DNA of 5,088 nucleotides, taken from the NCBI GenBank assembly GCA_023381535.1, contig JAMCSN010000362.1, forward strand, positions 1 through 5,088, given 5' to 3'. Positions within the stretch are counted from its first letter, which is position 1. Each line of letters begins with the position of its first letter. Source of the DNA: Bacteroidota bacterium. GTDB lineage: Bacteria; Bacteroidota; Ignavibacteria; Ignavibacteriales; Melioribacteraceae. The notes beneath the pieces were generated by a model. It did not search any database. It saw nothing but the letters and a program-made list of their open reading frames with translations, and was not told the origin of the DNA. Position numbers and translations under genes: made by a program. Below, in pieces: positions 1 through 5,088 of the stretch.

Positions 1-970
1 CTAAAATCTCAACATCGGGAACAACTTTTCCGTTTGCATCTTTTCCTCCAAATACCGCAACCTTTCCTTTGTAATTAACCGCCATCAAGTTTGTTCTGGC
101 TTTATTCAACTTTAACTTTGGGTCTGATGTTATACTAATAGAGCCGTCTTGATTCACAACAACCTGTTCAACGCTGGCCAAGGCTTTATTGGTTTCGTTG
201 TAACCGCCGATTATGAATCCCCTTTGACTGATAGGGTTGTAAACAGCTGCTCCCCCGGCTCTTGCCTCTATAAGTTTGTTCGGTAAAGTCGTAAGCTGTT
301 GTGTCGGTATGTTAAACCGTTGAACGGAATTCATGACTCCATTTGTAACGCCGCCGAAGATATAAATATTATCACCTACAATAAATGTCATGTGCTGACG
401 CGGCGGATCTGGTGACGGCGAGTTATACGTAAACACGGTTTGCTTCGATGCTAAGTTGTATTCAACAATGTACGGAAGCGTTGCGCCAACGGTTGAAGGA
501 TCGCCGCCAATGATGTATAAATTATCACCCACAACTTGACCCGTGGAAAACGATCTGCCGAAATTATTTTGAACATCAAGAACAGATGGAACTGAAGGTA
601 AAGTTTTAAAATCCCATCCCTCAATGGTGTTTTTATTTGTGGAAGTATCTGCTGTTCCTCCGAAGTACACAATTTTCGAGTTCCAAATATCAGCTACAAA
701 TTGTTGGCGAGGCTGTTTCATGTTTCCAACAATCTGCCAAGTATTTTTTACAACATCATATTCTTGGATCCAGTCAACAGCATGTTGGAGAGATAATGAA
801 TCAGAATAGCCGCCTAGGATATAAATTTTATTGCTGGGCGATTGAAGATCGAAAGCAAGTTGACCGCCGGAAACTGGATATAACATTCTTCCAACTATCT
901 TCCATTTAAATTGCGCGCTCAGGGGGACAGCACAAAAAATAATAAGTAATACAAAGATTAATTTTTTCAT
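1..970 (-). CDS. Secreted kelch-repeat beta-propeller protein, 3' end beyond the window
   Basis: The frame is open from an ATG at 970-968 to the left edge, giving 323 codons with no stop; the C-terminus is missing. Residues 1-19 are a typical Sec signal peptide (MKK, then a hydrophobic run ending in PLSA), with likely cleavage before Gln20. At least six kelch blades follow, each with a hydrophobic strand ending in a Gly-Gly pair: residues 53-54, 104-105, 155-156, 206-207, 255-256 and 308-309. Their spacing is very regular (51, 51, 51, 49, 53 residues). Examples are NKIYILGGYSD and DNIYIFGGVTN. Kelch propellers generally bind proteins or glycans, and some are galactose-oxidase-like enzymes, but no catalytic residues can be assigned here. 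It probably acts in the periplasm, on the cell surface or outside the cell. A C-terminal sorting domain could lie beyond the edge. It follows the kinase gene by 47 bases and is probably last or near last in the same operon. The fold is secure; the function is unknown. Confidence 0.9.
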   Translation of the reverse strand, partial: MKKLIFVLLIIFCAVPLSAQFKWKIVGRMLYPVSGGQLAFDLQSPSNKIYILGGYSDSLSLQHAVDWIQEYDVVKNTWQIVGNMKQPRQQFVADIWNSKIVYFGGTADTSTNKNTIEGWDFKTLPSVPSVLDVQNNFGRSFSTGQVVGDNLYIIGGDPSTVGATLPYIVEYNLASKQTVFTYNSPSPDPPRQHMTFIVGDNIYIFGGVTNGVMNSVQRFNIPTQQLTTLPNKLIEARAGGAAVYNPISQRGFIIGGYNETNKALASVEQVVVNQDGSISITSDPKLKLNKARTNLMAVNYKGKVAVFGGKDANGKVVPDVEIL

Positions 971-1017
971 TTCTAAACTGTTTTTTAATTATTTAACTCA
1001 ACTTCCATACCAATCAA
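971..1017 (-). other. Short A+T-rich gap between kinase and kelch genes, no terminator seen
   Basis: These 47 bases hold no G+C-rich inverted repeat followed by a T run on either strand, so nothing indicates that transcription ends after the kinase gene. No clear Shine-Dalgarno sequence precedes the kelch ATG; the upstream bases are A-rich (AAAAAACAGTTTAGAA), as is common in Bacteroidota-type leaders. Confidence 0.55.
998..1013 (-). promoter_or_regulatory. Possible sigma-54-like promoter element in front of the kelch gene (weak)
   Basis: In the 47-base gap between the kinase and kelch genes the minus strand reads TTGGTATGGAAGTTGA. Against the sigma-54 consensus TTGGCACG-N4-TTGC, the -24 TTGG and the -12 TTG are present with the correct ten-base spacing after GG. 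The nearly invariant cytosine of the -12 GC is an A, however, and two bases of the -24 block differ. If used, transcription would start around 987-985, leaving a leader of about 15 bases. The element is attractive because a sigma-54 activator is encoded two genes upstream, but the missing C makes it a weak candidate that may be chance. Confidence 0.2.
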
Positions 1018-2595
1018 TTATTTTTTCAAAAAGTCGAATTTTAAATTCACCGTATCCCCCTTTGATACTCTAAAGGTTGTATCGATATCCTTAAATCCCG
1101 GATTCCGGATTATCATGTGCACCCAATCCGGATGAGGTAAAACTCTTATCAATTTCGGCGCATATACCTCGGCTTTTAATTCACCATTTATATAAACATC
1201 ACCCCAAGGCAAAACCGAACATCTTATGAAGCCCATTTTGGAATCGAAGGAAAAATTAAGTTTAGTTGGTTTGTCCGCTTTGATCAATACAGTTTCAAAT
1301 TGCGGAGGATAATTCTGCGCAACCAACTTAACAGTGTGCTCTCCTTCTAATAGTCTGATAGGATTGGTCGTGGGCGTTGCACCAAAATCTTGACCGTCGA
1401 TGGAAATCTGAGACCACGGTTGACTGTCAATCAACAATGCACCATATCCAATGGATTTTACAGGCGGCTGAACTGCTGTATTTTGATTTTGCAGCTGAGC
1501 ACTTTCGTTTCCGACCAAAGGTTTATCAGTCTTTGTTAAATCGACTTGATCTTTTTTAAGATCCGGTTCAGCAGCAATAGATTTAGATTGATTAGTCTCG
1601 TTACCCTGATTCGATACCTGCTGCGGTTTTTCCTGTATCGAATTGCTTGGGTTCTTTTCATAACGCGGAATAAAAACAATTCCGGCTATGATTAACACGA
1701 CAGCAGCCAAAACCAGAGCAACGAGCTTTGTTCTTCCGGAATCCTTGTGAACATTGTTCAGAATCAAAGTTGCCTGATCCGGCTGAATATTTAAGTCTTT
1801 AAAAACTTCATCAACAGTCAGATAACGCTGATTGATATTTTTCTTCAGCAATTTCAAAAGTACGTTTCTATATTTTTCCGGAATCTCGTTCAGCTTTCCT
1901 TCAAGGGATGATTCGTTAATGCCGATTATTTCATTCAGCGTCATGCTTACGTTGTCTTTCAGAAACGGATTCTTTCCTGAAAACAATTCAAACAAAACAA
2001 CGCCGGCAGAAAAGAGATCGCTTTGAGCCGTAAGTTTTGCGCCTCTCACCTGTTCGGGCGACATGTAGCTTGGCGTTCCAACTATTGAATACGGATTCGT
2101 TACAAAATTATCCTCGGCTGATAACGCGAGACCAAAATCTCCGAGCTTTGCATTTAGGTTTTTATCTATGAAAACATTTTCCGGCTTTATATCACGATGG
2201 ATGATTTGATTTGCGTGCGCGTAACCCAGTCCCCGTAAAAGTTGAATCATCAAATGTTCTTTTTGTTCAAGCGTTAAATTCTTGGTCTTGAACGCATTGC
2301 GCAGCGACTCGCCTTCAATGTATTCGAACGAAATGTAGAAATACTCTTTGCTCGTTCCGAAATCCAATACCTTGATAATGTTTGGATGATCGAGCCTGGC
2401 AAGAATTTTTGCTTCACGCTTAAAACGTTCCACAACCGATGGGTCGGGGATTTTTTGCGTGTTCAAAACTTTAAGAATAATTTTTTTACTAAGGTAGATG
2501 TGATTTGCAAGAAAGACCGCCGCATGTTCGTCTTTCTTGAGCACTTCAATTATCTGGAATTTCTCGAACAATATTTCGGAAGTAAGCGATGTCAT
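1018..2595 (-). CDS. Membrane-anchored serine/threonine protein kinase with two PEGA-type domains
   Basis: A 525-residue Hanks-type kinase that phosphorylates Ser/Thr on partner proteins in the cytoplasm. The kinase domain spans about residues 13-268: ATP-anchoring Lys42 (LKVL), helix-C Glu61, catalytic loop HRDIKPEN with Asp135 and Asn140, DFG at 153-155, and SPE at 179-181 in place of APE. His-Arg-Asp makes it an RD kinase, consistent with activation-loop phosphorylation. The glycine loop is abnormal: residues 19-28 read LKKDEHAAVF with no glycine. One transmembrane helix (about 290-310) follows a basic stretch, then a Gln/Asn/Lys/Ser-rich linker to about 382, then two PEGA-type beta domains (384-450, containing ISIDG, and 454-521, containing LPWGDVYING) outside the membrane. 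I chose the ATG at 2595, one base after the activator's stop. An in-frame TTG at 2610 would add five residues but sits one base from AAGGAG, too close for initiation. Stop TAA at 1020-1018. The one-base gap suggests translational coupling and shared function with the activator. Confidence 0.95.
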   Translation of the reverse strand: MTSLTSEILFEKFQIIEVLKKDEHAAVFLANHIYLSKKIILKVLNTQKIPDPSVVERFKREAKILARLDHPNIIKVLDFGTSKEYFYISFEYIEGESLRNAFKTKNLTLEQKEHLMIQLLRGLGYAHANQIIHRDIKPENVFIDKNLNAKLGDFGLALSAEDNFVTNPYSIVGTPSYMSPEQVRGAKLTAQSDLFSAGVVLFELFSGKNPFLKDNVSMTLNEIIGINESSLEGKLNEIPEKYRNVLLKLLKKNINQRYLTVDEVFKDLNIQPDQATLILNNVHKDSGRTKLVALVLAAVVLIIAGIVFIPRYEKNPSNSIQEKPQQVSNQGNETNQSKSIAAEPDLKKDQVDLTKTDKPLVGNESAQLQNQNTAVQPPVKSIGYGALLIDSQPWSQISIDGQDFGATPTTNPIRLLEGEHTVKLVAQNYPPQFETVLIKADKPTKLNFSFDSKMGFIRCSVLPWGDVYINGELKAEVYAPKLIRVLPHPDWVHMIIRNPGFKDIDTTFRVSKGDTVNLKFDFLKK

Positions 2596-2596
2596 T

Positions 2597-4087
2597 TTAT
2601 TGTTCGCCAAGCTCCTTCAGTTTCAATTGAATCCATCTTACGGATACATCCAGTGATTTTGCGGTAAGTGTTCTGTTGCCGTTAAGTTCTTCAAGACGCT
2701 TTTTGAGAAGAAGCATTTCAAATTCCCTCAGCGTACCCTGAAAGTTTTCCATATCGGTTGCTTCTTCAAGAATTATATGTTCGGCAAGTAATTTGTTCCC
2801 GTCGCAAAGAATTAACGCGCGCTGAATTATGTTTATCAGCTGGCGAACATTTCCGGGCCAATAATAACTCTCCAATTTTTTTATTGCCGCGGGATCTATG
2901 GACATATCTTTCTTGCCCATTTTTTTAATAAAGAAACTTGTGAGCAAAGCTATGTCGCTTCTTCTTTCCCTTAGCGGAGGAACTTTGATCGGAAAAACAT
3001 TTAATCTGTAGAATAAATCTTCGCGGAACACCCCCTCTTTCACAAGCGCTTGTAAATCTTTGTTGGTTGCGGTAATTATTCGAACATTAATTTTTCTTAC
3101 CTTCACATCACCCAGCCGGATGATTTCTTTATTCTCGAGCACGCGTAAAAGTTTTGCTTGAAGGGCTATGGAAATATCGGCGATCTCATCCAAGAAAAAT
3201 GTCCCGCCGTCGGCAGCTTCTAGTAAACCTTGTTTATCCGTGTTCGCGCCGGTGAACGCACCTTTTTTATATCCAAACAATTCGCTCTCAAGAAGATTAT
3301 CCGGAATTGATCCGCAGAATTGTGCAAGAAACGGTTTATCGTTTCTTTTACTTAAATCATGAATTGCTTTTGCTGCAATTTCTTTTCCGGTTCCGCTTTC
3401 ACCAGTGATCAAAACCGTTGTATCGGTTAATGCAACTTTATAAAGGAGTTGCGAGAGACTGTGCATAATGGCGCTTTCGCCTATCATATCGGGAATTTCA
3501 AAAACAGACTGCAGTCGATTGGTAAGAATCTGATTTTCTTTTTCAAGCTCTTCTAATTTTATAATTCGATCAAGAGCCAGCGATACCAAGTTGGAAAAGA
3601 ATCCGAGGAACAGAAGGTTTTCTTCCGTGAATTCACGCCGGTCAAGCTGGCTATCGGCAATAATAACGCCCCAAACTTTTCCATCGCGAACAATTGGAAC
3701 GCCGATGACAGATTTGATGCGCTGAATCTGCACGCTCTCAAACTGCGAAAGATGCGGATCGCTCATTACATCGTGATAAAGTAGCGGTTTCTTTTCTTTA
3801 ATTACTTTTTGAAGAATGCCTGAAGAAAATTCATGCAAGTCGGTTATACTCTCGTTCGAAATTTTGCGAGCGGTAACGATAGAAAAACTATCATTGACTT
3901 CGTCATACTTTACAAAAAGACCACGCTCGGCATTAATTACTTTGATCACAATATCGATAGCATCTTCGACTAATGATTCTTGACGTGTGGCAGAATTTAA
4001 AATCTCTGTGAATTCGAAAAGCGATTCGAATTCGTCTTTAGTAAGATTCTTAATGTGAGTAATGTTGTCTGCAAAAAAATTATTCAT
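2597..4087 (-). CDS. Sigma-54-dependent transcriptional activator: GAF, AAA+ and Fis-type HTH domains
   Basis: A 496-residue bacterial enhancer-binding protein that uses ATP hydrolysis to open promoters held by sigma-54 RNA polymerase. Domains in order: GAF sensor at about 20-175; a charged coiled linker at about 176-195; AAA+ domain at about 200-440 with Walker A GESGTGKE (229-236), the sigma-54-contacting GAFTGA loop (276-281), Walker B in GGTFFLDE (294-301), REDLFYRLNV (355-364) and YWPGNVRQL (409-417); and a Fis-type helix-turn-helix at about 455-494 for enhancer binding. All residues needed for activity look intact, at normal family length. There is no receiver domain, so it is not a classical two-component regulator. 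The GAF domain contains no cysteine, which argues against iron or redox sensing of the NorR or NifA kind. The ATG at 4087 is preceded by a weak ACAGG ten bases upstream. It lies 44 bases after the lipoprotein gene and one base before the kinase gene. Ligand and target promoters cannot be read from the sequence. Confidence 0.96.
   Translation of the reverse strand: MNNFFADNITHIKNLTKDEFESLFEFTEILNSATRQESLVEDAIDIVIKVINAERGLFVKYDEVNDSFSIVTARKISNESITDLHEFSSGILQKVIKEKKPLLYHDVMSDPHLSQFESVQIQRIKSVIGVPIVRDGKVWGVIIADSQLDRREFTEENLLFLGFFSNLVSLALDRIIKLEELEKENQILTNRLQSVFEIPDMIGESAIMHSLSQLLYKVALTDTTVLITGESGTGKEIAAKAIHDLSKRNDKPFLAQFCGSIPDNLLESELFGYKKGAFTGANTDKQGLLEAADGGTFFLDEIADISIALQAKLLRVLENKEIIRLGDVKVRKINVRIITATNKDLQALVKEGVFREDLFYRLNVFPIKVPPLRERRSDIALLTSFFIKKMGKKDMSIDPAAIKKLESYYWPGNVRQLINIIQRALILCDGNKLLAEHIILEEATDMENFQGTLREFEMLLLKKRLEELNGNRTLTAKSLDVSVRWIQLKLKELGEQ
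2612..2617 (-). promoter_or_regulatory. AAGGAG motif upstream of the kinase start, inside the activator gene
   Basis: The minus strand carries AAGGAG, a perfect Shine-Dalgarno core, as Lys-Glu codons near the end of the activator gene. It lies 16 bases before the preferred ATG (2595) and one base before an alternative TTG (2610). Neither distance is ideal: the TTG is too close, the ATG rather far. The motif may help re-initiation by ribosomes finishing the activator, or may be a coding coincidence. Confidence 0.35.
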
Positions 4088-4131
4088 TTATAAAATGCCT
4101 GTAAAAAATTTTCTTTCTATTCCTCGACCGA
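4088..4131 (-). other. Gap between lipoprotein and activator genes, no terminator seen
   Basis: These 44 bases separate the lipoprotein stop from the activator ATG. The minus strand has an A-rich run, a T6 run and a weak ACAGG ribosome-binding candidate, but no inverted repeat able to form a terminator stem ahead of the T run. I see no convincing promoter. Read-through from the lipoprotein gene is the simplest reading. Confidence 0.5.
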
Positions 4132-5088
4132 TTATTGAACAACAAAGGATGCCGGTTTCGAGCGGCACCTGTCCTGAAAATCATCGATACTCCAGATTAC
4201 CCAGAAATAATCTCCGGCAGGAAGAGTTGCGCCGGAAATCACTTGAATATCATCCTTGGAAATATTGTCTTTCTGCCAGACAAGAACCGGAGAAACTTCA
4301 TCCGTGTATATTTGAACCATGTAGCGGAAATTAAATCCCGGCAGAAATCTGGTCCAACGCAGCGTTGGAGTTGAGCCGACAGTTTGTTTATTTGACGGAG
4401 TCTCCGGCAAAACTTCCTGCTTGATAATTCTTTTTATAGTTGATGACCCGATATTAAAAATTCTTTTCTGTTTATCTTTTACAATGATGTTGAAAATTTT
4501 CCCGATTCCTTCATCCATCGATTGCAGTCCCAAATCCGTTTGAGAAAAATCATTTTGGTAAGAACGCGATGACGGATTGTAATTCAACTGCTTATTAAAG
4601 TGTAATTGGTTCGCTACGACAAATACTGAATCAACATTTCCTTCGGTGTCGGTAATACCCGCTTGGATAGTGAGTTTATATTTTTGAACGTCAGGATAAC
4701 GGTTTTCAACGCTTGTGTAGATCGCCAAACTATCGAGCCGTGGAATAGAGTGCAGGAACATGTCAACATGAAAGGTTTTTTGATTATTCCACTGAACCAA
4801 CGTTGAATCGCTGCTGAATCCATCCTTCTGAAAATAAAGCCATCCGTCCTGCTTCGGAAGATTATCAAGTTTGAAATATCCGTTTGCATCCGTCGTTAAT
4901 AAAATATTCTGCGATTTCCAAAAAACACTTACGCCAGCGATGGGCTGCGGGGGTCCGGTGACAGTTTTAACAAAACCATCAAGAGCAGCAAACTGATAAT
5001 CCGGATTTTGAGGATCAAGCGGATTCAACCGCGGCGCGTCGCAAGAAAACAATCCGACACAAAGAAGTAATACAGATAGACTGCAGCC
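4132..5088 (-). CDS. Predicted lipoprotein with carboxypeptidase-regulatory-like and FN3-like domains, 5' end beyond the window
   Basis: The frame is open from the right edge to a TAA at 4134-4132, 318 codons in the window; the start codon lies outside. The first visible residues are a hydrophobic signal peptide, SLSVLLLCVGLFS, ending in a lipobox LFSC whose cysteine is encoded at 5043-5041. The mature protein would be 303 residues, lipid-anchored at Cys1. An in-frame TTG at 5052 falls within the signal peptide and is not a plausible start. Residues about 21-98 resemble a carboxypeptidase-D regulatory-like beta sandwich (LDGFVKT, then PIAGVSVFW, then TTDANGYFKLDNLP). The middle (about 100-210) is not recognised. 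Residues about 214-303 resemble a fibronectin-III-like domain (TPTLRWTR, FRYMVQIYT, LPAGDYFWVIWSIDD, KPASFVV). No enzymatic motif is seen, so a structural, binding or sensing role in the envelope is likely. It precedes the sigma-54 activator by 44 bases, probably in the same transcript. Lipoprotein status is well supported; function is unknown. Confidence 0.85.
   Translation of the reverse strand, partial: GCSLSVLLLCVGLFSCDAPRLNPLDPQNPDYQFAALDGFVKTVTGPPQPIAGVSVFWKSQNILLTTDANGYFKLDNLPKQDGWLYFQKDGFSSDSTLVQWNNQKTFHVDMFLHSIPRLDSLAIYTSVENRYPDVQKYKLTIQAGITDTEGNVDSVFVVANQLHFNKQLNYNPSSRSYQNDFSQTDLGLQSMDEGIGKIFNIIVKDKQKRIFNIGSSTIKRIIKQEVLPETPSNKQTVGSTPTLRWTRFLPGFNFRYMVQIYTDEVSPVLVWQKDNISKDDIQVISGATLPAGDYFWVIWSIDDFQDRCRSKPASFVVQ

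Noticed and set aside
637..909. Plus-strand open frame of 90 codons opposite the kelch gene
   Set aside because: It lies wholly antisense to a clear kelch-repeat coding region, has no recognisable domain, and its composition looks like a shadow frame.
983..1000. A+T-rich near-palindrome (TTAAATAATTAA on the minus strand) as a terminator or operator
   Set aside because: It has no G+C stem, the symmetry is imperfect, and such strings are expected by chance in an A+T-rich gap.
2596..2610. TTG at 2610 as the kinase start, giving a 14-base overlap with the activator gene
   Set aside because: It would sit one base after AAGGAG, too close for initiation, and the five extra residues add nothing to the kinase fold. 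The ATG at 2595 is preferred, though its spacing from AAGGAG (16 bases) is also not ideal.
2386..2667. Plus-strand open frame of 93 codons spanning the kinase/activator junction
   Set aside because: It is antisense to two well-supported genes, shows no protein family features and has no convincing ribosome-binding site.
3563..4030. GAF domain as a NorR-like nitric-oxide or NifA-like redox sensor
   Set aside because: The GAF region contains no cysteine; the protein's only cysteines are in the AAA+ domain (residues 258 and 428).
4062..4374. Two overlapping plus-strand open frames across the lipoprotein/activator gap
   Set aside because: Both are mostly antisense to the lipoprotein C-terminal domain, differ in frame from one another, and show no conserved motif or promoter.
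4132..5052. Lipoprotein gene starting at TTG 5052
   Set aside because: The TTG lies inside the signal peptide, three residues before the lipobox Cys; the frame stays open to the right edge and encodes the missing hydrophobic core.

Overview
The window holds four genes, all on the minus strand, closely packed and without an obvious terminator between them. It is most easily read as part of one operon running from high to low coordinates. In transcription order: (1) a predicted lipoprotein with a carboxypeptidase-regulatory-like beta domain and a C-terminal fibronectin-III-like domain, 5' end outside the window (5088 to 4132); (2) a sigma-54-dependent activator with an N-terminal GAF domain (4087 to 2597); (3) a membrane-anchored serine/threonine kinase with two PEGA-type domains outside the membrane (2595 to 1018); (4) a secreted kelch-repeat beta-propeller protein, 3' end outside the window (970 to 1). 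Gaps are 44, 1 and 47 bases, and about 98% of the window is coding. I see no RNA genes, mobile elements, CRISPR arrays or large nucleotide repeats.

The host is probably a member of the Bacteroidota/Chlorobi/Ignavibacteria group. This is inferred from the moderately A+T-rich sequence, the weak or absent Shine-Dalgarno sequences, the lipoprotein architecture, and a Hanks-type kinase with PEGA domains together with a GAF-type sigma-54 activator. No marker gene fixes the phylum, so Ignavibacteria is a preference and not a demonstration.

The layout suggests a signalling cassette between envelope and transcription. The lipoprotein and the PEGA domains face outside the cytoplasm, the kinase domain and the activator are cytoplasmic, and the kelch protein is a possible output. 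Kinase and activator are separated by one base, which implies co-translation and a shared job. Two points stand out. The kinase has lost every glycine of its ATP-binding glycine loop but keeps all other catalytic residues. The activator's GAF domain resembles those that usually follow a phosphopeptide-binding FHA domain, yet no FHA domain is present. A near-match to a sigma-54 promoter, lacking the key -12 cytosine, lies in front of the kelch gene. The functional link among the four genes is inference from gene order.
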